From positions 310,001 to 374,000 of the forward strand of contig NC_088883.1 of the NCBI RefSeq assembly GCF_032884065.1: a stretch of 64,000 nt of DNA, given 5' to 3'. The DNA comes from Artemia franciscana (taxonomy: Eukaryota; Arthropoda; Branchiopoda; Anostraca; Artemiidae). The notes under the pieces were generated by a model that was not told the DNA's origin, searched no databases, and worked only from the letters and a program-made list of their open reading frames with translations. A program made the position numbers and the translations under genes. This document shows positions 1 through 11,243 of the stretch, in pieces; the first letter of the stretch is position 1, and each line of letters starts with the position of its first letter.

Positions 1-384
1 AAAGTTTGGGGGTGGAGTTAAGTGCTTTTGCAAGTTTGACACTTCTGGACGTGCTAGGACGATGAAAATTGGTAAGAGTCTCAGGGAGCTGCACTAATTG
101 ACTTGATAAAGTCGTTTTCCCCGATTTGATCATCTGGGGGGCTAAAGGGAGAGGGAAAAATAGACAAAATGAGGCATTTTTAACTTACGATTGGGTGATT
201 GGATGTTAATGAATTTTGATGTTTAGAAGAACCTCGTGACCCAGAGCTCTTATTTTAAATCCCGATCGGCATTAAGCCTCTGATTTTTCTTTTAAATCAA
301 TCTACTGATTCTTAGAATTTTGTTAGAGTTCATACCATATGAGCTCTTGACTCTTTGCTCTTCCGGCCTCGTCACAAGTGCCAT
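1..384 (+). mobile_element. Right end of a family B tandem-core element, first duplicate
   Basis: It carries the last core unit and the 3' tail of the element that is complete at 11512-13327. The terminal 10-mer CAAGTGCCAT lies at 375-384 and is the reverse complement of the ATGGCACTTG head seen in the full copies at 36642 and 49102. The left part is missing because the window or the duplicated block begins here. Confidence 0.75.
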
Positions 385-1690
385 ATGAGCACTTAGGTCT
401 TTTTAATATACCTGAAAGTACGTCACACGGTGGTCAAAATGTTGATATATTAAGGAGATAATTAATTAATTGTACTATAAAGAAGGGAATAAGCTGAATT
501 TTCTTTAAGTAAGCACATATCTATGCTTATGACAAAATTATAGAATCAAATTTAAGCAAAACATAAGCAGTAATATAGAATAATTTACATTATGTAGAGG
601 GGAGTTAGGGCCTCTCACCATATATTCTTAAGTCTGTAATCCATTCCTGAAAGTTCATTTTCCTAACCATTTTTCAAGATAGTGAAAAGTAGCTATATAT
701 AAACCGAGTAGTTATTTATAAACAAAATATTTATAAACAGAGAGTTTATTATCTATGGCTATAAATTTACTTAAAATTCTTACGCAAACTTTCTTATCTA
801 GTAACAAGTTAAGATTTTCATCTCCAAATTTACAACATACATATTTAGAATTGCCATATAAGCTGATTCGTTGATTACCTGCCATCGATATTTAGGTTCA
901 ATGATGGGGTCACTCAAAATAACGCCATTAATAGGGAAACCTCCTGGTCAGACTTGTCGTTTTATCAAATGCAACTCTTTTTCATTTCCCAAAAACCAAT
1001 TTTAATTGTCGTCGTGATGTTGCGAGTTTCAAGGCTATGTTTCGTAGTATATAGCATAAAGACGTTTTAATTGTTCAGGTTTGTTATCTTCTTAAAGAAA
1101 ACTTTCAGCTGCACTGTCTGTAGATGCAAGGTTTGGGACAAACAATATTTCTACTTGAGAGATATATAGGCATTGTGAGTGAGTTTTTTCTCAAAATTGA
1201 TTTTTTCCTTTTTCAACTACAGGATTTTCCAGAGATAATTGACAATGGATAGGTACTCTGCTGAATAAAACATCAAAAAATTAAAATTGCATATTATTTT
1301 AATGCTATTATTTCAACTCTTTGGTAAGTTCATTGTTCAACTTTGTGCTCTGTGCATTGATTTTTAATTAAACTCAAGTAGGTTGGCTTTAGATTCGTAA
1401 TGTACCCCTATCTCGACTTTCATTGTTGGCAAGGTAGAACAACAAGAAGAAGAAAAAATGCAAGAAGTAAAGAAGAATTTTAAGAAACACAAGGTAGGAA
1501 TATTGTTTTGGACTTTGATATTGCGTTATTTTGATAGCTAGAACTAGTTTATCTCTTTTTCAAGCAAAATAGGGCTACATAAATTTGTCTGCAAATGCTG
1601 CAAGTCTTCAGTGAAAATATTCTACCTATTAACCTCAGAGAATATGAAAGATCTGTGCCTTATCTAGAACACTAACCTCTTTTTGGGCTG
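385..1690. other. No recognisable gene, first duplicate
   Basis: AT-rich sequence with stop codons in all frames and no repeat family that I could pair with another part of the window, apart from its duplicate at 13328-14630. It has an AATTAATTAATT stretch near 460 and an AAG/A-rich patch near 1440-1490. I see no convincing coding or RNA signal. Confidence 0.5.
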
Positions 1691-2990
1691 GGTGCTTATT
1701 ATCTAGCCTTTTTGTCTCACACCAAAAGTAAAAATTGTTAAAGATACTTGGGCTAGAGTCAAGGGTAAAATTATACTTTAGCTACTTTTGGCTATCTTGG
1801 AAAGGGGTATAGTTAGGAAAATGAAACTTTCAGGAAGGGGTGTACAGGCTAAAGTATGTCTTGGGAAGGTATTTTGAAGTACCTACCTCCACGCCTTTGC
1901 ATTTTCAAGGGTCCTGACCTTTAATAGGTCTGTGTTATAAAAGTGAAATCTTTCAAAATAGACCTTCTTCTCAAATGGTGTACAACAAAAACTTTTTCAG
2001 CTTCATAACTTTGATCAATCCCAATTTATGAGGTTTTAAAGATATGCAAGCACATTTTCCAAATTTAGAAAAAAAATAGTTGACATGGCTTTAAATAGCC
2101 TACTAGACTAGCCTACTAGAGTATCAGGAATTGCATTTTCAAAACTAAAGCCAGAGAAAAAGAAACTGAAAACTGAAAATCTAGGGAAAATGTTTTGTCA
2201 AAATTTCAACAGTTATAGACCTGTCATGTTGGCAAATTTCAGGACCCTGTAGAGGGAGGAGGAGTGGTGGTAGGCACTTTGAACTACCTTCCTGCAACAT
2301 ATATTGATACTTCTCACACATGAGAAATTGTATTTCAAACCTTATTAAAGAAACTGCAGTAAAATTCTAGTTTAGTAACTTCTTGCTATCTCAGAAAGGG
2401 GTTAGGTTAGGAAAATGAAACTTTCAGGGATTGGTCTACTGACTAAAGTATGTCCTGGTAAGATATTTTGAAGTACCCACCTCCACTCCCTCTAGAGGGT
2501 CCTGACCTGTGATAACCTTTAAGAATATGTGTGTTATAAAAGTGAAACTTTGCAAAATAGATCTTCTGCTTGTATGAAGTAGGCTACAACAAAATTGTTT
2601 TCAGCTTCACAACTGCACTCAATCCCAATTTATAAGGTTTTAGAGATACACAAATACATTTCCTAAATTAAAAAAAAAAAACATTACTATGGGTCAGAAT
2701 TCTACTCAAGTTACAGTAATTGCATTTTCAGAACTAAAGGGAGAGAAAAAGCAACTGGTAACTGAAAATTTAGGTAAAATGCTGTTTTGTCTAAATTTCA
2801 ATAGGTATAGACCTGTCATGTAGGCAAAGTTCAGGGCCCTCTAGAGGGAGAAGGAGTGGAGGTGGGCACTTTAAAATACCTTCCAGGGGTATACTTTAGC
2901 CTGTAGACCCATCCCTAAAAGTTTAATTTTTCCTAACCTAACCCTTTTCCAAGATAGCAAGAAGTCACTAAACTAGAATTTTACTGGAAC
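1690..2990. repeat. Two adjacent family D foldback elements, first duplicate
   Basis: Two foldbacks lie side by side. In the second, the arm at about 2395-2500 (reading TTAGGTTAGGAAAATGAAAC, then a TCCACTCCCTCTAGAGG block) is the imperfect reverse complement of 2840-2945. The loop holds about 340 bases that include GAACTAAAGGGAGAGAAAAAG. The first foldback spans about 1790-2290 with the same arm motifs and a related loop. Arms pair over about 100 nt with several mismatches. No coding capacity was seen. Confidence 0.7.
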
Positions 2991-4600
2991 AGCTATAACA
3001 ACTTCTTGATAATAGACAATTAGCTTTGGCTTGTTTGGAAAATATATTTTAGCTATATTTTATTTATATATTTAGTTGGTATTTGGGTTAAGTTTGGTTA
3101 GAATAGGTTCTTTTAGGTTATGTATTTGATATATGCTATGCTTTTCCCCCCTCCCACCTTTAATGTGCAAATTTATTGCTAAAATTTGTTTCTAAACTAT
3201 TATATTTTTATCATGGTTAGGTATATTTCATTATGATTAACCTAACATCAATTCTCAAGTTTGTTCTAGCTAACAAGGAAGTTCCCATAATTTAGCCCAT
3301 AGACCCATCCCTAAAGCTCCATTTTCCTATACTAACTCCGTCCCATGATAGCCATAGTAGCTTAAGTAGAATTTTACAAATGTCCAAACTAAATTTTTCC
3401 AAATAGCCTACCCTATCAATTATTTAGCCTACAAAATTTCTAAAATTATCAAAAGTCAATTAAAGCCCAAGAGTAAAAGTAGCCTTAGTTTTAAATAGTT
3501 CAAGGTTGTAATACCTATGATGTAATTAACCAAGCAGAGTGATTTGTAACATTTTGATTTAGTAACCTTTTGCTATCTTGGAAAGGGATTAGGTTAGGAA
3601 AATGAAACTCTCAATAATGAATCTAGGGCCCAAAACATAATCTGAGAAGGTAATACCAAGCTTCCATGTTAACCCTCTTCTGATTTCAAAGTCTAAGAAA
3701 TTTGCCTGCTTTATAGAAATTTTGAACTATTGAAATTTTGACAAAACAACAAATTACCTTAATTTTTAGTTATCAGCTTCTTTATTTTATAGTTCAGTTC
3801 TGAAAATGTAATTCCCGTAATTTGAGTAGAATTTTAAGCCATGTCTATGATTTTTTCAAAATTAAAGATATACAACCTACTTGCACATCTTTGAAACCCT
3901 ATCAATTAGAATTTTGCAAAGACATGAAGCTGAAAACAGTTCCTGTATTTCATTTGTTACTTTTCTGTTATAGTGCCAACCTCAAATTTCTTTATCTAAG
4001 TAGAACCTGTTTCTCTGATGCTCAATCCTATTGAAATATCATGAAATATGATGAAAACATAATATCAAATATATCAAATATATGATACAACATTATCAAA
4101 ATATCTAACTCTTATTCCTAACAGGCCATAGATGACCATTTGTTAAACTACAGATAAATGAAACAAATGGCATTTGGCTATAATCAAACCACATATTGAC
4201 AGGCAAACCATGTTTTTTCTGACATGCCTTTCTCATACAGCTCCAGCAAGGCTTTTTATCAAAAAGTATAAAATAATTTTGTGTCCATTGACAAACTGTT
4301 TTGTTTTTGGCATCAGCCCCTTAACTTGGAAAAATCTAATTGCCTCTTCAAGACCAAACACAAAGATTTACAAAGACCAAATTTTCATTTTAACATCTGT
4401 GGTCAGACACTATTCTAATGCATATTGCAAAGAAAAAAAAATTATACATGGTAAAAAAAACAATTCCACATAGGGTGTACTTAGATGAAGAATTTGAGGT
4501 TGGCACTATAACAGACAAGTATCATTCATTTAAGCAGATGATATGTTTTGCAAGGTTTCACTTTCATAGCATTTTAAAGGTCATCAAAGGTAACTGTCCT
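2990..4600. other. Repeat debris without genes, first duplicate
   Basis: Contains a family C fragment at about 3030-3200 (T/C-rich run followed by an AATGTGCAAATTTATTGC stretch) and family D arm fragments near 3290-3360 and 3560-3620. The small frames at 3822-4034, 4174-4473 and 4418-4615 have no recognisable domains and are conserved in the second copy (16763-17556) only because the whole block is duplicated. I treat them as chance ORFs. Confidence 0.5.
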
Positions 4601-4604
4601 CTTT

Positions 4605-4900
4605 ACAGACTTTAGTCTGTAGACCTATCCCTGAAAGTTTCATTTTCATGACAATCCCTTTCCATGATAGCAAAAAGTAGCTAAACTAGAATTTTTCCAA
4701 GATATTCCCAAAATAGCTGATTGAAGGTAACAAATTTGTTTTGTGGTGAATTAAGGGGTAAATTATGAAGGCAATTGTAGACAAGCTACTTTTTGTTGTC
4801 CTATCTATATTAGGAAAATGGAGCTTTCAAGGATGGATCTACTGGCTAAAATGTGTCCCAGGAAAGTATTTTAAAGTACCTACCTCCACTCCTTCTGCCT
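4605..4900. repeat. Third family D foldback, first duplicate
   Basis: The left arm at about 4608-4700 (GACTTTAGTCTGTAGACC, then CCATGATAGCAAAAAGTAGC) is the imperfect reverse complement of 4780-4860 (AGCTACTTTTTGTTGTCC, then GGAGCTTTCAAGGATGG). The loop is only about 80 nt. The same structure lies at 17546-17840. It directly abuts the LINE 3' fragment at 4925. Confidence 0.65.
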
Positions 4901-4924
4901 CAAGAGGGCACTTCAATAAAGAAG

Positions 4925-5357
4925 CATGGATGCTCTGAAAAGCAGATGAACATTTACTAGATGTTTTTAGAGAAATTGCCTATGGATTGTTCTGGAGACC
5001 CTGTCTACTGACCCTATTTCAAACAGTAGGCTGTACAAAAAATGTAGTTCAATCCTGCTTTTTAGGGTTGTAGTGAAAAAAAGGCTGAGATGGCTAGGCC
5101 AGGTTCTGCTTATGAAGGATGACATATTGCCAAAGATTGTCCTTGTCTGTCTACTTTTCTAGGGCTAAACAGAAAGTAGGTTGTCCTTGTCAAGAATGGG
5201 AGGGAGTCATAAATAAAGATTTAAAGGAAATGGGAACTTCCAGGGAAGGTGTAAAGACAGAGGCTTTGAATAGATTGGGTTGGAGGAGGAGCATGCATAG
5301 CTGTGTTGGCCCCAGGCAGCTTGGTGCTGTAGTGAGTTATTAGTAGTAGTAGTACAT
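4925..5357 (+). pseudogene. 3'-end fragment of a LINE-type reverse transcriptase, first duplicate
   Basis: It aligns with the C-terminal coding end of the LINE at 23457-23885. Shared peptide pieces include KDLKEMGTS, EGVK and a Trp/Arg-rich end followed by GLRQLG-like residues. The reading frame is broken by frameshifts near 5140. The copy ends in a short TAG microsatellite (about 5341-5353) just as the copy at 23885 does, which marks the element's 3' terminus. This is a dead, 5'-truncated insertion. It adjoins a family D foldback on its left. Confidence 0.75.
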
Positions 5358-5359
5358 AA

Positions 5360-6560
5360 AGAACAAGAAACTGGTTACAGCTTCTGACTTTTGATCAATC
5401 CCAATTTGTGAGGTTTGAAATTTCTACAAACAGAATTTCAAAATTGCATATTAAGATGTAAGAATTGTTTTCTTAATATATCTCCTTATGTGGAGGTAGC
5501 TATCTATGCAATTAGCATAATGCTATTTTCAAAACTAAAACCTCCTGAAAAAAAGAAACTGAAAACTGAAAAATTGGGTTTTATGTTTTGTCAAAATTTT
5601 AATAGGCAATAGACTTGTTAAGTAGACAAATTTACAAAACTTATAAGTAAAAAGATTGTTAGCATACAAGCTTGGATAAACCTTCCCAGAGTATTTTTTG
5701 CACTTTGTTCATTGCTTAAAGTTCAATTTTCCTGACCTAATCCCATTCCAAAATAGTAAAAAGTAGCTTGTCTAGAATTTTATCATTTATTAACTTGTTT
5801 AAAAGGAGGTTTCAGCTATTTGTGCTAGACCAACATAGTTTTCATGTATCCTTCTAGTTTTTCAATAGGGCTGTATTTTAGCTTTGGATGATGTATCTTT
5901 AATTTCTGTAGGATATTTCTCTAACCTTAGTTCCTAACATCTATGTCCAAGAATAAGCTTGAGTTAGGACAAATTGTTTTGCTATACACCAGGGTTCCTA
6001 GTTATTTTAGGCTTAGTGTTCTTGACATATTCCACTCTGTGTCTTATATTGCCAGATTTTCACTCCCCCACTAATCTCACTGATGCCAACAGCCCTAGCC
6101 TAATCTGCTTAAATTTAAAGGTCTTGTTAGTTTGGGTGGCATAGGTTTCTACTTTTGATGTTCTGTAAGTATTAGAGCACAATTGGAGTATATTTGAAGA
6201 TGTTTTTATGGTAAAGGTCTAGGTTTTCTGTTATTGAGAAGAAAACATGTTAAGAAAACAATTCTTAGGCTACTTGATAATATGCAGAATAATTTTAGTT
6301 ACCACATTGTGAAACCAGCTCCGCAAAAATTTACCCCACCCTTCTTCCCTGATGTGAAATTATAAAGACGAAATTGTGTATATCCAATGGATACCCATAA
6401 GGGGGGGGGGGAGGAATGCACCCCTTGAAATCTTGTAATTTGAAGTATAAGAAAATCAATGTAAATAGAAAAGAGTGGCTAAAAATCATGGAATAAAGTG
6501 TGTTTGCTCATGATCTGATGCCTTCCTATAGGCTTTGATCCTTAATAGGAGTAATACAAA
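5360..6560. other. No recognisable gene, first duplicate
   Basis: AT-rich DNA with family D traces near 5520-5610 (CTAAAACCTCCTGAAAAAAAG) and 5700-5780. A G-run of ten lies at about 6402-6411 and is two bases shorter in the second copy. No coding or RNA signal seen. Confidence 0.5.
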
Positions 6561-6564
6561 TTCT

Positions 6565-8600
6565 AATTAGTTTTCCCTGAGACACTGAAAGTTCCCATCA
6601 ATGCTAGTATCCTCTCTTGTGGTTTCCAAGTTCTGTAGTAAGTCTCCAATTTTTTCAAAAATTGTAATGCACAATAAATTGTCAGATTTGATGCAAAAAT
6701 CTTCAAATGCTTCCTAGTATAGAATAGATCGAGCCTCAGGAACTAAAGTAAAAGCAGCAGTGGCTTTATAATATGGGGAACCGCTGGAAGATACCCAATC
6801 TTGGAAATATGAATATCAACCTTATTGTCATATGCAGTTGAGAAACACTTGAAACCAAAATAAGGTGGAGATTCTGCTGAATCACTTGACACATTCATGA
6901 GTTGTATTTTTAACGCTCTACAAACAATCCATATTGTAAAATAAAGTCTGAAATGGAAACCTTCTGACCAGCTGGTAAACCAATGAGATCTCTACATTTT
7001 GCAGTCACCTCTATTTTTCGTTTTAGGTATAACTTGCCAAACTTTCCTGGCTGACAAGAAGTTAAGTTGAGCTAATTACAGCTGACATTACAAATTAACC
7101 GTTTAGCTGAAACAACTGTAGTAGATGTTGCTCTAAATTTACGCCTGGAGTTCTATCAGAGGGAAAGAAGCCCTCTGCCAGGTTGTCAAAGGTAAAAGCC
7201 AACAACACAACTTTCCCTAAGAATGGGTGAGGATAAACTCCTCTACACTCCATTGAGTTTATAAAAGTTCTGATAAAAGGCAACAACACACTTGCCGTCA
7301 GAAGGGGGATGGGCCTCCATGCCCTCTTTATGAGGTAGATTGGATATATTATTTTTCTTCAAAATAACCTTTTGCCTCCCCACTATCTGCAGCCCTTCCA
7401 ACCTTCACTCGATTAGTATAATCGTAATAAAACCTACTGCTCACATTCTCTCTGAAATAGGTAGGGTAGGGCCTCCAAATTTGTCTGCCTCTCCAGCCAC
7501 CTTCAAGTTGATAAAAACTTATATAAAAGCATATGGTACTTATGCTCTCAGAAACTTGTTAGATTTTATCATTATTCTCTGTTTCTTGATGACTATGAGA
7601 AAGTTAATACGAGAAACAATGATTCAGCTGTCTTTGCAAAAAAGTTAATGACCATTCCAGGTACCTGCTGTAGTTACTTTTGAACAAGCTGGAACAGGAC
7701 AAGTCACAAAAATAACTTTTTGTTTTTTCACTTTTTGGGTGACTTGGAACAAACCTTGGAAAAAAAACGTAAATCTGCTTTGGACATAATATAATTATGA
7801 AATGAAATGGAATAAATTTAATTGGCAATCGAGGTTTGTCTAATGCAAAGTGTAAATTAGCCTTTCTTGAATCCATTTGGAATGTAGACACAAGCTTGGT
7901 TTATTGTCTTCAATGGAAACAGCTTCACTGATCAGTCTCCTCTGTAAGGTTGTAAAGCTTACTGCAATGCCCAGTATGTTTAAAAGAAGAAAGAAAGCTT
8001 TGCTTCTGGTCTTGTAGTGCAAATGGACAGAGAATGCAATATGTTTGGGAGTTGCAAGCCCCTAGGACTGGAAAAAAATGTCCTGAGCTAAATTTAGAAC
8101 TCTCTCACTTGTACATTCTGCCAAACTGTACTGCGTTTTGCTGTCTACAGGGGGATCTGAGAGGTCCCTGACCAAAAATACAATTTTGTTATAGAGCAAA
8201 GGTGGAACTTTACAGTCAGCTGTATTGTAAGTCAAATCAATACTACCTTTGCTTTTTTTTGAATTTCTTCACACTTTCAATTAATTCAGTCTTGTCCTTA
8301 GTCATTAAATAAAAGTAGCGTTTATTTTACTCCATGTCAAATATATTACTTATTCCACTAGGACCAGTATTTTTTGACCCTGACGACTGCAAAAATCTTT
8401 GTTAAGTTCTATGTTCACTTTCTTTATCATCATTTTTTATGCCAATATACTAACTACCACCAAGTTCAACATCAATTGATGTCACTAATTCAGGAGATTG
8501 TCCAGTACATCACGTTTTACCACATTTGAATCAGAGGAGTCACTGTTTTCATCGTCTGAATCTATCAGAATTCCACTGTATTCAAATTCTCTAATCATTT
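6565..8600 (-). pseudogene. Decayed unidentified protein-coding relic, first duplicate
   Basis: Read on the minus strand from 8600 down to 6565, protein-like stretches appear in changing frames separated by stops and frameshifts. In order they are: an acidic segment with IDSDDENSDSSDSN (about 8590-8490), a segment ending DKPRLPIKFIPFHF (about 7840-7795), HPFLGKVVLLAFTFDNLAEG (about 7230-7170), KCRDLIGLPAGQKVSISDF (about 7000-6945), AESPPYFGFKCFSTAYDNK (about 6880-6820) and IFEKIGDLLQNLETTRED (about 6670-6610). Composition and frame persistence look like former coding sequence. I do not recognise the family. An acidic N-terminus is common in DNA-transposon proteins, but that is only a hint. 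Confidence 0.45.
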
Positions 8601-9329
8601 CCTTCACTTATACAGCCATAAGCCCAGGAAAAACTGTTCCTTTAATATTAAAAAATGCGCCGTTTTGATGGTCAAGAAACTTAATAAGCTGCTTTCTAAG
8701 ATATCCATTTAAATTTCTCTTTAAGCCAACGCTTCTACCAAACAAGTGTATTTTCTATCAAAACCTTGCTGAGCTTTTCTTTCAGACCTGAAAAGTGGTA
8801 CATTCTCCCTTACTTGAACTTAGATTCAATCCCTTTTTTTTGTTGCTTTTTTTGTTTACCTATTGAAGATAACTCTGCTGTTTTTTTGTTTAGCTAGTGA
8901 AGCTCCAAGAAGCGCAAATGTTTACCAATTTTGTCATTAAGATAAAAATTACGTCAATCAATTGCTTTTAGACATGACAATCCCGAAAGTGCAATTTTCC
9001 ATGAAAAGCTGTTATTTTGAAGGTGATAGGAAGCATCTATTTGAAGGCGATAGGAAGCACCATATTTTGATACCTTGTCAAAGATAACTTCTGCAAAATT
9101 CATGCTGCTGATGTCGGGTCAGAGAGCGAGATCTGTTTTCATAGTTTAGGAAAATTAACAGTGCAATGGATTTATAGATATTAACCTTAAAAGTGATAAA
9201 AGTGATTAAGATGATTTGGTATCTTCAAGGATGAACTTATTTCATCCAAACTTTGTACCCAAATTATTTAAAATTGATTGGGTGGTCTTGCCATAACTTG
9301 TTGAGGTTAGGTTACCCTAACTTGTAGAG
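8601..9329. other. No recognisable gene, first duplicate
   Basis: T-rich stretch near 8820-8890, then a short direct repeat near 9019-9061 (GAAGGTGATAGGAAGCA and GAAGGCGATAGGAAGCA, 27 bases apart). It leads into the LINE fragment at 9330. Its duplicate is 21541-22279. Confidence 0.5.
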
Positions 9330-9500
9330 CTTGGATTGGAGATCAGAAAGAAAACCATAGAGGAAAATGAAAAGTTTTGTTATACCTTGGATGTGAAGGA
9401 AGATTTATTTTGTGATTAAGAATTAGCAACAGTACTAAAAGGATTAAAAAATAGTAAGGCTCCAGTTGCTGAAAGTGTGGTAAATGATTTTCTGAAATAT
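9330..9500 (+). pseudogene. LINE reverse-transcriptase fragment cut by the gap
   Basis: Identical to 22270-22440. It encodes, in broken frames, the region just upstream of the RT finger domain (a KNSKAP-like motif recognisable near 9450-9470). The sequence stops in mid-element at the N run. The part that follows in the other copy is missing here, which dates the truncation to assembly and not to biology. Confidence 0.8.
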
Positions 9501-9600
9501 NNNNNNNNNNNNNNNNNNNNNNNNNNNNNNNNNNNNNNNNNNNNNNNNNNNNNNNNNNNNNNNNNNNNNNNNNNNNNNNNNNNNNNNNNNNNNNNNNNNN
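9501..9600. other. Assembly gap of 100 N
   Basis: Exactly 100 N, the usual placeholder for a scaffold gap of unknown size. The sequence to the left is LINE reverse-transcriptase sequence that should continue as at 22441. The sequence to the right is unrelated family C flank. The join is therefore a scaffolding decision, and the order and distance across it are uncertain. Confidence 0.98.
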
Positions 9601-9661
9601 ATTAGTTCTTTTTTTTCATTACTTATTTCAAGTCATCTTAACAATTAGAGTAATTTTAGCT

Positions 9662-10038
9662 TACTTATCGGTTATATAATAGACACTCGAGAAGTGAAGT
9701 TCCATTAATGCTAATGAAATTAAACAAAATATGATGAATATATAATAATTTAGAAACAAATTTGGGCTATATAGTTGCAAATTAGGGGGGTGGGGGTAAA
9801 GTATAGCAAATATTAAATGCGTAAACTAACCATTGCTGTGTTTAATATATGCTATGCTTTACCCCAACCCCAATTTGCAAATATATAGCCCAGAGTTTTG
9901 ACTAAGCTAATGATATAAAACTAACCGATTACTATCCCATCTGATCTTCGCCATCCAAATAATCTACAGTATAAAGATGTTACTTGACCAGCTTATTGTG
10001 TCAAAATTTTATAGTGTCTATTATATAACCGATAACTA
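9662..10038. mobile_element. Family C palindromic MITE with 26-bp terminal inverted repeats
   Basis: Left TIR 9662-9687 (starts TACTTATCGGTTATATAATA) and right TIR 10013-10038 match as reverse complements at 25 of 26 positions. Two bases outside each TIR, AATTTTAG occurs on both sides (9652-9659 and 10041-10048), a candidate 8-bp target-site duplication. The centre is itself a palindrome (about 9769-9893): GGGCTATATAGTTGCAAATT and its G-rich follower pair with a C-rich arm ending in ATAGCCC. There is no coding capacity. The same TIR occurs at 31211-31643. Confidence 0.75.
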
Positions 10039-10040
10039 CA

Positions 10041-11102
10041 AATTTTAGTTATAGTTTCTGTCAAAATTGGAAGAACTAAGCACATTGTCCAGCATCCACA
10101 CATTTCTTTATATCCAAAAATGACGAAATAGGCCTGAAAAATGTCATGCAGACCCATTTGGAGGGGGCAGGGGCAACTGAGAAAGCTGACGTAATTACCA
10201 TGACTGAAGTAGGCGGATGAAGCATGCACCTGAGGGTGGGGGGGGCTGCCGACTTTGATTAAGTTTTTACTTTGGTTTGGCTTTCTTTTCTTATTTTTGA
10301 GTCGAGAAGGGGGGATGGGGGTACATTTTGCTTTCCAGTCGCATAATGATTTTTGTTTCATCTATTTACCTGTTGTTTATCTTTGACAGGACCATTAATT
10401 TTGATTTTTGATCGCTTTTTTGTTTATTGATTGTTTGATAGCAGACAAAAATCGTTTCCGAGACCACACTGGCTAATCATGCCAAAATGAAAAAACCGTA
10501 AATATGAGAGACCGTAAAGAAGAGAGAACGAGGATTAGTTTTCATACAGAAATCGCAACTATTTCTTTTAGTCTTTATTTTGTATTGTGTGCTGTGCTTT
10601 ACTTATTAATTTAATTTTAATTTTCGAATTTGATGGTCGAGCCCGTATTTAGCATAGTCGAATATATGGCGACGGAAGAAAGAAACAGGTCGAAAACTGT
10701 CAATTTTATTGACAATTGTAAATTAGAGACCTCTACTACAGGTTAAACTGAGCTCGAAGAGAGCGAAGCTAGAAGTTTGGTCGTTGTTTCCTGACAAAAA
10801 TCTTTTTCAAAAATTTTAGAGGGCAAAGTTATTTGCCTTCTGAATAGTTATTGCAGGGAATAGTTATTTTTAAATCATGAAATATACCCATTGTTTACAT
10901 ATAATTTTTTATATTGGGCAGTATGCATACATTTTTTGGCTGGGGTGTTTTTCTTGGAGATAATTTTGTATGAGGGGAGGGGGGTGAACTTTTCAAATAC
11001 CAACCTGGAGGGAGGAGGGTCGGAGCCCCTTTTACTAAATTAAACGAATGTGACTGTGTAAACAGATTGGGGCAAGTTCAAAATATTAATCAATGAAATA
11101 AT
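10041..11102. other. No recognisable gene
   Basis: A mostly unique stretch. The 122-codon minus-strand frame at 9993-10361 overlaps the family C right end and contains simple G- and T-rich sequence, so I do not accept it as a gene. GGGGGG runs occur near 10236 and 10978. I see no repeat partner elsewhere in the window. Confidence 0.45.
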
Positions 11103-11243
11103 TTATCTTATTTGTAACCAAGATGACATGCTGGTGCCATCAACCCCTGCAGTGCACTCATACTTGGGTCTGAGAGTTGCTATCGGGCGTGCCTGGAACT
11201 CCATTCCTGTTGGTATTTGACGGTCCTGTACCTTAGGCACTTT
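11103..11243 (-). CDS. Possible host exon, unidentified
   Basis: On the minus strand an open stretch of about 45 codons ends at a TAA (11103-11105) and contains IPTGMEFQARPIATLRPKYE followed by CTAGVDGTSM. Its composition looks like real protein and unlike the low-complexity ORFs around it. A pyrimidine-rich tract ending in AAAG lies just upstream on that strand (about 11241-11262) and could be a splice acceptor. There is no start codon in a good context and I do not recognise the family. It could be a terminal exon, a transposon fragment, or chance. Confidence 0.22.
   Translation of the reverse strand, partial: KVPKVQDRQIPTGMEFQARPIATLRPKYECTAGVDGTSMSSWLQIR

Larger units (their letters stand above)
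3..9500. repeat. First copy of a 9.5-kb near-identical direct duplication
   Basis: This segment matches 12946-22440 almost base for base. The offset is 12943 at the left end, 12941 in the middle and 12940 at the right end, because of small indels (2 bp near 973, 1 bp near 2818, a G-run near 6405, an A-run near 7762). I noticed roughly 30 substitutions, nearly all left of 6560. The copy ends exactly at the run of N, inside a LINE, while the second copy continues through that point. The left end is within two bases of the window edge, so the true left limit is unknown. It may be an unmerged second haplotype placed beside the first, or a true tandem duplication with a truncated first unit. Confidence 0.95.

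Noticed and set aside
3822..4615. Three small ORFs preserved in both duplicate blocks
   Set aside because: Conservation reflects the near-identity of the whole 9.5-kb block; amino-acid changes between copies show no constraint and no domain is recognisable.
8821..8890. Possible polyadenylation or terminator-like T-runs
   Set aside because: No transcript unit can be defined around them; simple low complexity.
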